DNA of 64,000 bases from Parachitinimonas caeni. GTDB lineage: Bacteria > Pseudomonadota > Gammaproteobacteria > Burkholderiales > Chitinimonadaceae. Below, in pieces: positions 26,199 to 34,764 of the stretch (positions are counted from its first letter, which is position 1; each line of letters opens with the position of its first letter). The stretch is taken from contig NZ_JARRAF010000025.1 in the NCBI RefSeq assembly GCF_030129945.1, positions 1-64,000 of the forward strand, in the 5' to 3' direction. Below the pieces are notes generated by a model, which worked only from the letters and a program-made list of their open reading frames with translations, searched no databases and was not told the origin of the DNA. The position numbers and the translations under genes were made by a program.

Positions 26199-27095
26199 AT
26201 GTCTGCGCTCAAATCAGGTTTTGTGGGCGATAATTCGGTAATGGAAGCAGATTGTTTGGGTAACCGTGACAGACGTCACCTCAGAAAAGCGCTACGTGCG
26301 CTAACCGCCATGTGCCTGCTGGGGCTGGCTACGCAGGCGCAATCCACCTGCAGCCGGCCCTATACCGCCGTGGTCAGTCAGCTCGGGTATACCGCGTTTC
26401 AGGACGACAACGGCCAGCTGCGTGGCATTGTGGTGGATGTCTTTCACGAATTGGCGCAGCGTAGCGGCTGTCAGATCACCATCGAAGACATGCCCGCGCC
26501 CAGGGTTTCCGCCATGATGGGCGCCAATCAGATTGCCATGCTTGGCCTCGCCGCCCCGTTGCGTAACCCTTCGCCCAACGACATTTATATTCCCCTGCGC
26601 GCCGCCACGATTGATCTGATCATCCGTAGCGAATACGGCGCCAAGACACCGAATGCGGCGTTCACCAACCCCCGGGTGATATTCGGCACACTCCGAGGCG
26701 CCTCGTATGGCGGCTGGGCCGACAATTATCTGCGCAGCCTGCCGGAAAAACGGCGGGAGCCCACCGATTCGATACGGTCGATCTACCGCAAACTGGCTAT
26801 CGGCCGGGTGGGTGCCACCTTTGGTTTTGCCGAGGTGTATCGGCTGCATGTGGATGAAATGCGTCTTGGCAACCAGCTGCGCATCGTCCCGATCCCCGAG
26901 GCACCGCGCGCCATCGGTGGCATTCTGATCAATTCCGGCATTGTCGATATGGCAGACGCCAAGCTGCTGCAACGCACACTGGAAATGATCCGCGATGATG
27001 GCAGCCTGCGGCGCATCACCGCCCAGTATCTGGGGGATGCCAAGGCGCGGGACGAGCTCTGGCGGAAAGATCGCGACGGCTCGAATAATCAGTAA
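26199..27095 (+). CDS. Periplasmic solute-binding protein, family 3 type
   Basis: 298 residues, ATG at 26199 with CAGGG upstream. A hydrophobic signal core lies near residues 34-47 with cleavage probably after TQAQS; a shorter start at 26241 is possible. The body has the SBP_bac_3 layout (a segment like YTAFQDDNGQLRGIVVDVFHELAQRSGC, then lobe II). No permease or ATPase is adjacent, so it may serve as a sensor or amino-acid binding protein. Ligand unknown. Confidence 0.75.
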   Translation: MSALKSGFVGDNSVMEADCLGNRDRRHLRKALRALTAMCLLGLATQAQSTCSRPYTAVVSQLGYTAFQDDNGQLRGIVVDVFHELAQRSGCQITIEDMPAPRVSAMMGANQIAMLGLAAPLRNPSPNDIYIPLRAATIDLIIRSEYGAKTPNAAFTNPRVIFGTLRGASYGGWADNYLRSLPEKRREPTDSIRSIYRKLAIGRVGATFGFAEVYRLHVDEMRLGNQLRIVPIPEAPRAIGGILINSGIVDMADAKLLQRTLEMIRDDGSLRRITAQYLGDAKARDELWRKDRDGSNNQ

Positions 27096-27116
27096 GCGTC
27101 AGTAAACCTTCCGCGC

Positions 27117-29042
27117 TCAGCTGGTACGGGCTTCGCGCAGCCAGAATCGCGCCGGATCAATGGCATTGACCAGGTCGCTCTCCATTGGCAAGGCTTCGCT
27201 GCAAATCTGCGCTGCCAGCAACTCACCGGCCAACTGACTCCACACGACCCCACGGGATGCCAGCCCCAGCAAGGCATACAGCCCCGCCTGCCGTGGCAGA
27301 TTGGCCAGGGTACTGCGTGCCGGATCGGCCGTCTGCAAAGCCGCAAAGTCAGGCACCGGCCCCACCATCGGCAGCCGATCCTTGGCCACACAGCGGAAAC
27401 CGACGCGCCCCGCCAGTCCGGCCGGGTCGATCCCCTCCCCTGCTCCGGCAATCAAACGATTAAGCCGATACAGATTGCCGGCATGGCTATCGTGGCGCAG
27501 TGTGGGGTCCAGATCGCCATAATCGTAACTGGCGCCAATCAGATTCATGCCATCAATCGGCGGCAAAATATACCCTTCCCGGCACACCACCTGTGTCAGG
27601 GCCGGCACAGGTGGCACGGGTAAAATGGATACCTGACCGCGCAGGCGCCGGAGGGGCAAGCCCATGAGCGGCGCCAGCTCAATGGCTTCCCCACCCGCCG
27701 CCACCACCACCACCGGCGCCTCGGCAATCAGCCGGTCTTCCGCATCAAAGACCTGCCATGTCTCACCGTCCCGCTGCAGGCGTGCAGCGTGGGTTGCGTA
27801 GTGCCGTGTGATGGCCGCACCGCATTGACGCAGGCGCGCTTCACATAACGTGGGGGGGCTCAACCAACCACAACCGGGAAAATGCCAGCCGCCGCCTGTC
27901 ACCGAGACATCCAGCAACTGTCTCGCGGCGTCCCGATCAAGATAGCGCACCAAACTCTCAGGCAGGCCGAGCAAGCCAACAGCCCGAGCCTGCTCAGCTT
28001 CATGTTTGTCGTCCTTGCCAATCTGGAAGACCCCGCAACGCTGCCAGCGTAAGCCATGAGGCTCCAGCTCCGGCCAGGCCCGCAGACCGTACAGCAGGCC
28101 CGCGCGCGACAGGCGGGCGGCCAGATTGTCATCCGCCGTTAACACGGGCATGAAAATCCCGGCCAGATTGCCCGACGTTTCCATCGCCGGGCCCGGCTGC
28201 CGGTCGATCAGCGCTATCTGCCAGCCCCGCGCCGCCAACCGGGCACAGGCCGCCGTCCCAGCCAGACCGGCGCCAATCACAATGGCGCGGCGTTCGCGAC
28301 TGGCGGACGGCCTCTGGCCAGGTGGCGTTCGGCGTTGCGGCGCATACCGGCCTTGCAGGCGATCCCGCTTGCGGCCGTAGCCCGGCATCTTTTCGGTGAC
28401 AAACCCGACATCGTGCAAAGCCTGCCGCACTGCAGACGCCACGGTATAGGTGGCCAGAGTGGCCTCTTCCGCTACCAGCCGGCTAACCGATCGCGCAAGG
28501 CTGGCTGACCACATATCAGGATTTTTTGCGGGAGCAAATCCGTCCAGAAACAAGGCATCCGCTTGCAGTACCAGCTTGGGCAGAATCTGCTCGACATCAC
28601 CGAAGGCCAGCGTCAGGCAAACACGGCCGCCTGCCAGATGCAGCCGATGCAGACCCGCCACGGGCTCCGGCCACTGCGCCAGCAACTCAGCCGACAGCTC
28701 GGCAAGCTCTGGCCAGCGCTGGTGCAAAATGGCCAGATCAGCCCTGACAAAGGGGAATTTCTCGATCGACACAAAGTGCAGGACAGCATCAGGCTCAGCG
28801 TGCTCGCGCCAGGCTTGCCAGGTCGCCATGAAATTGAGCCCAAGGCCAAAACCGGTTTCCAGGATGGTGAAGCCGGCCCGTCCAGCCCAGCGGTCAGGCA
28901 GCCCGTTGCCGCCCAGAAATACGGCGCGGGCCTGGCCCAAGCCCCCGTCTACGGAGTGGTATACATCGCCAAATGCTTCGGAAAACGGCGTGCCATCGGC
29001 AGCCCAGGCCAGCCTGGCGGGCGTTATGGGGGTATAGCTCAT
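27117..29042 (-). CDS. mnmC: Bifunctional tRNA mnm5s2U34 methyltransferase / FAD oxidoreductase MnmC
   Basis: 641 residues. Residues about 1-235 are the MnmD methyltransferase (ETGFGLGLNFMATWQAW is the SAM-binding loop; DALFLDGFAPAKNPDMW is the catalytic region). From about 255 comes an FAD-dependent oxidoreductase (AIVIGAGLAGTAACARLAARGW Rossmann motif, late GFRCVAKDRLPMVGPVPD). It makes the last two steps of 5-methylaminomethyl-2-thiouridine at the tRNA wobble position. Length and domain order match the fused gammaproteobacterial/betaproteobacterial form. It lies downstream of gspK on the same strand, 63 bp away. Confidence 0.95.
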   Translation of the reverse strand: MSYTPITPARLAWAADGTPFSEAFGDVYHSVDGGLGQARAVFLGGNGLPDRWAGRAGFTILETGFGLGLNFMATWQAWREHAEPDAVLHFVSIEKFPFVRADLAILHQRWPELAELSAELLAQWPEPVAGLHRLHLAGGRVCLTLAFGDVEQILPKLVLQADALFLDGFAPAKNPDMWSASLARSVSRLVAEEATLATYTVASAVRQALHDVGFVTEKMPGYGRKRDRLQGRYAPQRRTPPGQRPSASRERRAIVIGAGLAGTAACARLAARGWQIALIDRQPGPAMETSGNLAGIFMPVLTADDNLAARLSRAGLLYGLRAWPELEPHGLRWQRCGVFQIGKDDKHEAEQARAVGLLGLPESLVRYLDRDAARQLLDVSVTGGGWHFPGCGWLSPPTLCEARLRQCGAAITRHYATHAARLQRDGETWQVFDAEDRLIAEAPVVVVAAGGEAIELAPLMGLPLRRLRGQVSILPVPPVPALTQVVCREGYILPPIDGMNLIGASYDYGDLDPTLRHDSHAGNLYRLNRLIAGAGEGIDPAGLAGRVGFRCVAKDRLPMVGPVPDFAALQTADPARSTLANLPRQAGLYALLGLASRGVVWSQLAGELLAAQICSEALPMESDLVNAIDPARFWLREARTS

Positions 29043-29104
29043 GGAAATGACGTCAGAACAGGTAAGTTTGCGAAGGCCCGCATCGGATGCCGGGCCATGG
29101 AAAA

Positions 29105-30034
29105 TCAGCGCCGCGCCAGCCAGATCAGCCGGGGAATGGTGTCGCCATTACGTTCGACCAGCGCCGAGTAGCTGACCGTCACCCGGCCGAACTTGGCATT
29201 GCTATCTATCTGAAAGTAGCGGCTGCCAACGGTGTATGCCTCGCCACGAAAGTTCTCCGCCACGTTCTGCGGCAAAGCAACCCGGAACGCCTCCAGGCCA
29301 TCGAACGGTTTGCCGGTGCGAATGGGTGCCAAGGCAGCTGCATCAGCCGTACTCAGCCCCGGCACCAGCGCAGCCAGCAGCTCAGGCGGTGCGAAATTCA
29401 CGTTCACTTGCGTCTGCTGTGGCAATACGGTGACAAAAGGCTTGAGGGCCGTGATCACTTCCGGCGTAAAGCCCTTGATCCGGCGGAGTTCGGATAGATC
29501 CTGCAAAAGCATGTTGGCCGCACGATAGGGCGGCGTCAGACCGAGATAGTCGCCATCTTCCGCCCCCCCTGGAAAGCGTACTTCGGCATCGATATCAATC
29601 CAGTCCAGCACGGCATTGGCCAGATCGGGTGAAAGATTGAGGTCGGTAAGCAGCCGTCGGAACACCGCGACATCCTGTTCGCTGGGCAGGCCGTTGTTGA
29701 TCAGATTATTCAGGTTGAACTTGCCTTGCGCCTCATGAATGGAGCCCCCGGTCATCCCTTGTTCGACCGTAAGGTTATTGATCGGCACAGCCCAAGCCTC
29801 CCCTGCGTGGTCGTAATTGGTTTCGCGTGCATCCTTGCGCAGAAGAAAGCGGGAATAGTCGATCGCCGCCCTGGCCACGGTGCGCGCCTGCGCCAGATCG
29901 TGTTGATTTTCAACCTGACGCAACCACAGGCTGAACTGCCAGCCCATAAACGAGGCGACCGCTGCCACCAGCGCAGCCACGGCAACCGCAGTAATGATGG
30001 CAACGCCCTGCTGGTGTTTGAGTGTTGATTTCAT
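29105..30034 (-). CDS. gspK: Type II secretion minor pseudopilin GspK
   Basis: 309 residues. A short leader precedes G-VAIITAVAVAALVAAVAS, the prepilin-like hydrophobic helix. GspK features follow: GKFNLNNLINNG, VLDWIDIDAEVRFPGGAEDGDYLG, and PYRAANMLLQDLSELRRIKGFTP, the helix-turn-helix insertion typical of GspK. It caps the pseudopilus together with GspI and GspJ. Its ATG overlaps the gspJ stop by 4 bp (30031-30034). Confidence 0.93.
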   Translation of the reverse strand: MKSTLKHQQGVAIITAVAVAALVAAVASFMGWQFSLWLRQVENQHDLAQARTVARAAIDYSRFLLRKDARETNYDHAGEAWAVPINNLTVEQGMTGGSIHEAQGKFNLNNLINNGLPSEQDVAVFRRLLTDLNLSPDLANAVLDWIDIDAEVRFPGGAEDGDYLGLTPPYRAANMLLQDLSELRRIKGFTPEVITALKPFVTVLPQQTQVNVNFAPPELLAALVPGLSTADAAALAPIRTGKPFDGLEAFRVALPQNVAENFRGEAYTVGSRYFQIDSNAKFGRVTVSYSALVERNGDTIPRLIWLARR

Positions 30035-30618
30035 GGCAAGGCAAGTAGGCGGGTAATGGTTTCACCGCTGGCCAGTGTGAGCTTCAACTCAACGCCACGC
30101 GGCAGGTTATTGGCAAAAGCAGCTTGGGGCCAGCGTGGGTGCCATTGCCCGCTGGGGTCGAGAAAGCGCACCTGTAGCGCCTTGACCTGATCCAGCAGCG
30201 TGTGGACCGCCGGCTCGGTGCGCGGCGCCTGGTCAATCACATCCCACAGCAGCATTTCCAGTTTGCCGTTTTTTACCCGATAGCCCACATGCACCAAACC
30301 GGCTGAGGGATCAAAGCGGATCATTTCCAGATTGGCATCAAACTCCTGCACCAACTCCGGCCCACCACGCACCGAGGGCTGGCCGACGCCACCGCGATCA
30401 CGCCAGTTGCGATTGACGATCTGCGACACATCCTCGTCAAACCGGCCCAGAATCAGCGTGAGATCGCGCCATTTGCGGTTTTCGACATCCAGCCGCTGCT
30501 TGACCAGCAAAGTCTCGCTAACGCCGCGATAGGCGATGAGCGACATGACTGCAAACACAGCCAGCGCAACCAGAATTTCTATCAGGGTAAAGCCTTTGGG
30601 GATGCGAGAGGTATGCAA
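30031..30618 (-). CDS. gspJ: Type II secretion minor pseudopilin GspJ
   Basis: 195 residues from a TTG at 30618, preferred because AGGA lies 7 nt upstream and gives a normal short leader (about 8 residues before [18 protein letters not shown]). An ATG at 30642 also opens the frame but has no site and sits next to a repeat fragment. The rest matches GspJ (VSETLLVKQRLDVENRKWRDL, DEDVSQIVNRNWRD). It overlaps gspK by 4 bp. It is separated from gspI, its usual upstream neighbour, by 7.7 kb holding two protease genes. Confidence 0.9.
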   Translation of the reverse strand: MHTSRIPKGFTLIEILVALAVFAVMSLIAYRGVSETLLVKQRLDVENRKWRDLTLILGRFDEDVSQIVNRNWRDRGGVGQPSVRGGPELVQEFDANLEMIRFDPSAGLVHVGYRVKNGKLEMLLWDVIDQAPRTEPAVHTLLDQVKALQVRFLDPSGQWHPRWPQAAFANNLPRGVELKLTLASGETITRLLALP

Positions 30619-30645
30619 GTCAATTTCCTGAAGGGAATACATATA

Positions 30646-30660
30646 TTAGGTTCTGCTGAC
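30646..30660. repeat. End fragment of the MITE-like repeat (left of the protease insertion)
   Basis: TTAGGTTCTGCTGAC closely matches the left end of copy 2 (TTAGGTTCTGTTGGT) and copy 1 (TAGGCTCTGTTGAC). It lies immediately upstream of gspJ. Confidence 0.55.
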
Positions 30661-30896
30661 GAAAGGCCTGCAAAACCCAGATAGCGCCACCCCAGCGAGG
30701 CGGAGGCGGAACCGACCAACTGCCCGCCCGTGGTGATACCAATAATTAAGGTGCCTGCCAAGCCTGTTTACGCGTTTTCCTGCCATGGCCTTGTCTCATG
30801 CCACCCAGGCAAGCGGTTTCAAGCAAGCCATCTGACCGTGGGTAAGTTAAAGAAAATCTAAAGTCATTGTGAAGACAAACTGCAAAATTGGCAGCT

Positions 30897-30913
30897 TGTG
30901 ACAAATTATGTCA
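30897..30913 (+). promoter_or_regulatory. Putative activator site upstream of the first IMPa-like gene
   Basis: TGTGACAAATTATGTCA contains the inverted repeat TGACA-N5-TGTCA. An almost identical sequence, TGTGACAAATTGCGTCA, lies at 34614-34630 before the second protease gene, at a comparable distance from its -24 element. It fits the binding site of a sigma-54 enhancer-binding protein. Confidence 0.6.
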
Positions 30914-30979
30914 GGAAAACGTCAACTATTTACCATGGAGACCAGGATATTCGCTTGTCTGACAACGCATTAAAGACAT

Positions 30980-30995
30980 TGGCATAGCTCGTGCT
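30980..30995 (+). promoter_or_regulatory. Sigma-54-like -24/-12 promoter of the first IMPa-like gene
   Basis: TGGCATAGCTCGTGCT has GG and GC at the invariant sigma-54 positions and spacing (TGGCAy-N5-tTGCw). It lies about 48 bp before the start codon and is matched by an equivalent element before the second gene. Confidence 0.6.
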
Positions 30996-31042
30996 ATATC
31001 AGGATACGCTAATAGTTGTTTGTCATTTACTGCGAGGTCCCC

Positions 31043-34000
31043 ATGTCTGTTTTGAAATCGCTCCGTTTGCGCCCCACGCTGCTTACCGTGCTGGTAGCCA
31101 GCTCTTTCCAGGTCAGCGCCAACGCTGCTGAATGCGACAGCCCCACTTGGTACAGCGATGGGCGCCTGTGTCTGCCGGCCATCAATATCACTGCCGCCGG
31201 CTGGGTCGGACAATACGATGCCATGCTCCAGCAGGTGCCCAATAGTTCACCTGCCCGCTTTACCCTGCAGAGCCATACCGCCGGCAACAATCAACTCGGC
31301 ATGGCAACCCTGAATCTGAGTGATGGCAGACTGGTTCTACCCTCACTCGAAATCCGCAGCGCAAACACTACTGCAGCCGGACAGAAACACCAGGTCGAGC
31401 TGCAGCTTGTCCCGCAGACCGATCCCATTCAATTCGTTTTGCATAACCAGAGCACAACCGGCTCAACCCCTCCTGCCACCAACCCGACTATCGAAAACAG
31501 TCGCCTGGTCCTGTCGGATGTGGCCGTTGCAATCCCTGGCAATAAAGTCCTGCAACATTACCGTGCCGAGTTCATGGTGATCGGTTCAGGCAGCAATCTG
31601 CAGCTGAAGCTGACCCGCGTTGATGCAGCCAATGCCACCAGCAACCCAAGCTTCTACTCTCTTTTTGACCAAAACCTGCTGATTCCATCACTGGTACTGG
31701 ATGGCAAAACCGTCCGCGCCCTGTTCGCCCCTTCCAGCACAGGTTGGAAGCTGATATCGGCCACACCGGTCGAAGCCAAGGGTTCTGGCGGTGGCACGGG
31801 CGGCAATACCGGGGGAGGTACCGGAGGAAACACCGGTGGTGGCACGGGCGGCAATACTGGCGGTGGCACAGGTGGAAACACCGGTGGTGGTACAGGTGGC
31901 AATACCGGCGGTGGCACAGGTGGAAACACGGGAGGTGGTACGGGCGGCAATACCGGCGGTGGCACAGGTGGAAGCACTGGGGGTGGTACGGGTGGTAATA
32001 CCGGCGGCGGCACAGGTGGGAATACTGGCGGTAGCACCGGCGGCAGTACTGGCGGTGGCACCACGACACCAACAACGGGTACAACTCCTCAAACCGGCTC
32101 CAGCCCGGAATCCATCCCGGCTGAAGAATTCTTCGTCAACTATGCTGACAGCGACATTGCCCGCCTGCTGAAAGGCATGAAAGTGGCCCCAGGCACAACC
32201 GACGGCATTCCTGGCGGCATGCGCATCTCCAGCGACCGTCTGTTCCCCTACGCTACCGCACTGGGTGACAGCCATCTGGGCGTGGCTGGCCGTTTGGGCA
32301 AAGGTCGTCTGTTCTTCTATGGCAGCTCTTTGATGATGCAGGCCATGGGCACTGGTGACGATGATGATCTGCACCGCCTGTTCGACAATGCTCTGGGCTG
32401 GCTGACCGAGCAAAGCGGTGGCGTCTATGACAAGGCCCTGGCTGGTGGCGCCAAGTTACAGATCCTCACCAAGGACAACACCCCATTCAAGACTCCCCAT
32501 TCGCGCTACCCGGTTACCTTTACCAAGGTCGCTGAATATACCGCCACCAATCTCGATCCCAAGCGCTATCCGGTTATCGCGTTGAATTTCGACGTCACCG
32601 AGGCAGAAGTGAAGCTGCTCGAAAACTACATCCGCCAAGGTGGATCCGTCATGGTTCTGCGTTCGTGGTGGCCGTTGGAGAGCTACCCCTACGAGGCCGT
32701 CAAGAAGGCGGTCGCCCCGCGTAACGTGCGCTATCTTGATTATCCGCTGGCGCAGTTCTTCAAACGCCTCGGTCTGGAATTGGTCACCTGGGGTGACAAG
32801 AACTCGACAGCCATTCAGAACGGTGCCGACCTGAAGCTGACCTTCTCGCCAACGGCGCTTGACTACTGGGTCAAGTATCGTCAAGGCAGCACTACGTTGG
32901 CCAATATTCCTGGCCTGGAAGATCTGCCGGATGACGCCGCCCGGGAGAAGCTCTTGACCTCCGCAGCCTTCCCGCTGTTTAAAACCAATCCGAACCACCC
33001 GGCCTTGCAAAAGCTGATTGGCGCAGCCATGCCCAAGATGCAGGAGGCCCTGCGCAAGAGCAAAACCTTCAACTGCCAGGAGCCAAACGTCAAAGATAAG
33101 ATCAATCTGGACTGCGAAGTGCTGCGCCAGTACTACGCGAACCTGTCTCTGGCACCGGGCCAGGCCGCTGATGCCACGGCTGACCTGTTCCCTGGCAAAG
33201 TTGCCAGCAGCGAGCGGGTCGGCAACATCTCGATCAAGCTCGATACCGCACCAGGGCATCAGTGGATGAGTACCGGCCTGTATGCAGCGCCGGGCGAGAC
33301 CATCACCATCACCATCCCCAAAGGCAATGAGTTTGCGGTACAGCTTGGTGCGCATAAGGATTGGACCGGCCATCACACCACTTGGCGTCGCCCGCATCGC
33401 GTCGCGACCTGGATGGATCTGAAGGAAGGCGAAAATAAACTAAGCTCACCCTTTGGCGGCCTGATTTATCTGGTGCCGAACAAGCCGCAAGGCGTTGTCG
33501 ATGTCACGATCGCCGGCGCAGCCCGCGCAGCGTTCTTCAAGGCAGGAGAAACCAGCGACGCGGACTGGAACGCCAATATCAAGAACTCCCCCGCACCTTG
33601 GGCCGAGTTGCAGGGTCGCCGCGTCATCATCACCGTTCCTGCGGAGGTGGCCCGGACGGTTACCCAGCCCGCTGCCGTGATGGCACGCTGGGACGCCATG
33701 GCCGATGAATACGACCGCTTCACCGGCCTCAGCCCGAGCGCCACGGAGCCACAGCATCAGTCCAGTCCACGCCAACATCGTTATGTGCCGGACATCGACA
33801 TCAGTGCCGGTTACATGCATAGCGGTTACCCGATCATGACGTTTACGGACGTTCCACCCACCTGGGTCAAGCTGGATGGCAAGCCTTACCCTGGCGGCTG
33901 GGGGGAGTGGCACGAGCTTGGGCACAATATGCAAGGCAGCTTTGGCTGGGATGGATTGGGTGAGGTCACCAACAATATCCACTCGCTCAATATCCTGACC

Positions 34001-34408
34001 AAAAACGGCTATCCGGAGAACATCATCAAGCTCTACGCGACGGCAGACAAACTGTTCCTTGATCCGAACCGCGATTACGACGCCATCGAAGACGTCTTCT
34101 TGAAGCTGGTGATGTTCTGGCAGTTGAATCTCGCCTTCCGTGGCGATGACTTCTACACCAAGATGTACTCGTCTTACCGCGATCTGGGCAAGGCTGGGGT
34201 TCTGAAGGATGAGACATGGCCGACAACTTCAGATGGCCGCAAGCAGATGTTCATGTTCGCTGCCAGCAAGATCTCGGGTTACAACCTGCTCGACTTCTTC
34301 GATAAGTGGGGCCTGAAGCCAACTACAGATACCCGTGCCAAGATCGGTGCCCTCAATCTGCCCAAGCCACCGGTAGATCCAAGCAAGTGCCGCGAAGGCA
34401 AGTGCTGA
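31043..34408 (+). CDS. Secreted IMPa-like (peptidase M60 family) metalloprotease 1
   Basis: 1121 residues from the ATG at 31043, with GCGAGG upstream. A signal peptide runs to about residue 28 (VSANA). An N-terminal beta domain (30-245) is followed by eleven 8-residue GGGTGGNT-type repeats (about 249-336), then the ImpA-type domain and the M60 catalytic region. The zinc motif HELGH is at about residues 957-961, followed by NNIHSLN and a distal catalytic region. Pseudomonas IMPa is an O-glycopeptidase that cleaves glycoproteins and is exported by type II secretion. Here the gene lies inside a type II pseudopilin operon, so export by that machine is likely. Its closest visible relative is the next gene. 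Confidence 0.9.
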   Translation: MSVLKSLRLRPTLLTVLVASSFQVSANAAECDSPTWYSDGRLCLPAINITAAGWVGQYDAMLQQVPNSSPARFTLQSHTAGNNQLGMATLNLSDGRLVLPSLEIRSANTTAAGQKHQVELQLVPQTDPIQFVLHNQSTTGSTPPATNPTIENSRLVLSDVAVAIPGNKVLQHYRAEFMVIGSGSNLQLKLTRVDAANATSNPSFYSLFDQNLLIPSLVLDGKTVRALFAPSSTGWKLISATPVEAKGSGGGTGGNTGGGTGGNTGGGTGGNTGGGTGGNTGGGTGGNTGGGTGGNTGGGTGGNTGGGTGGSTGGGTGGNTGGGTGGNTGGSTGGSTGGGTTTPTTGTTPQTGSSPESIPAEEFFVNYADSDIARLLKGMKVAPGTTDGIPGGMRISSDRLFPYATALGDSHLGVAGRLGKGRLFFYGSSLMMQAMGTGDDDDLHRLFDNALGWLTEQSGGVYDKALAGGAKLQILTKDNTPFKTPHSRYPVTFTKVAEYTATNLDPKRYPVIALNFDVTEAEVKLLENYIRQGGSVMVLRSWWPLESYPYEAVKKAVAPRNVRYLDYPLAQFFKRLGLELVTWGDKNSTAIQNGADLKLTFSPTALDYWVKYRQGSTTLANIPGLEDLPDDAAREKLLTSAAFPLFKTNPNHPALQKLIGAAMPKMQEALRKSKTFNCQEPNVKDKINLDCEVLRQYYANLSLAPGQAADATADLFPGKVASSERVGNISIKLDTAPGHQWMSTGLYAAPGETITITIPKGNEFAVQLGAHKDWTGHHTTWRRPHRVATWMDLKEGENKLSSPFGGLIYLVPNKPQGVVDVTIAGAARAAFFKAGETSDADWNANIKNSPAPWAELQGRRVIITVPAEVARTVTQPAAVMARWDAMADEYDRFTGLSPSATEPQHQSSPRQHRYVPDIDISAGYMHSGYPIMTFTDVPPTWVKLDGKPYPGGWGEWHELGHNMQGSFGWDGLGEVTNNIHSLNILTKNGYPENIIKLYATADKLFLDPNRDYDAIEDVFLKLVMFWQLNLAFRGDDFYTKMYSSYRDLGKAGVLKDETWPTTSDGRKQMFMFAASKISGYNLLDFFDKWGLKPTTDTRAKIGALNLPKPPVDPSKCREGKC
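31787..32050 (+). repeat. Eleven tandem 24-bp repeats (Gly/Thr linker)
   Basis: Eleven 24-bp units encode GGGTGGNT with variants in the last units. Alternate units share codon choices, giving a 48-bp higher-order pattern, as expected from duplication by slippage or recombination. They encode the linker between the N-terminal and catalytic parts of the protease. Confidence 0.9.
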
Positions 34409-34613
34409 GAAGGTAAGGGCTTCTTTTAATCACTCTTCCGTGCGGGGCTCCCAGCCTCGCACGGCTTTGCGCTTCCATCCTTGCAACCGGCACGCCAGCG
34501 TGCCCGGCCCAATCATCCCGCCTAATTATTAAGATTCATTTCAATAATCCAATTCCGCTTCTGAGCCGAACTTCGACATCAAATTAAATGCTATTTGCAT
34601 ATTTACTGAAAAA

Positions 34614-34630
34614 TGTGACAAATTGCGTCA
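34614..34630 (+). promoter_or_regulatory. Putative activator site upstream of the second IMPa-like gene
   Basis: TGTGACAAATTGCGTCA differs from the site at 30897-30913 at only two positions. It lies about 75 bp upstream of the -24 element. Confidence 0.6.
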
Positions 34631-34703
34631 TACGTCTGTGAATTAATACCCATTGGCAGCCATTTATTGGTTGAATCTTTACACATTTCCTTAACTATTC
34701 CTC

Positions 34704-34719
34704 TGGCATAGTTAATGCT
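34704..34719 (+). promoter_or_regulatory. Sigma-54-like promoter of the second IMPa-like gene
   Basis: TGGCATAGTTAATGCT shares TGGCATAG and TGCT with the element at 30980-30995, with GG and GC 10 bases apart. It lies about 46 bp before the start codon. Confidence 0.6.
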
Positions 34720-34764
34720 AATAGCATCTTGCCATTTAGCAAAACTTACTAATGCGAGATGAAA

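Larger units (their letters stand above)
34409..34764 (+). promoter_or_regulatory. Regulatory region of the second IMPa-like gene
   Basis: 356 bases without a gene. It holds an activator-like site (34614-34630) and a sigma-54-like promoter (34704-34719), in the same order and nearly the same spacing as in front of the first protease. The two regulatory regions look duplicated along with the genes. Confidence 0.6.

Noticed and set aside
31787-32050. Tandem repeats as a possible CRISPR array
   Set aside because: The repeats are in frame, have no spacers and encode a Gly/Thr linker.
31572-32413. Long minus-strand ORFs opposite the protease linker
   Set aside because: Products of low-complexity repeats (Pro/Val-Pro or Cys/His-rich runs) opposite a clear protease gene.
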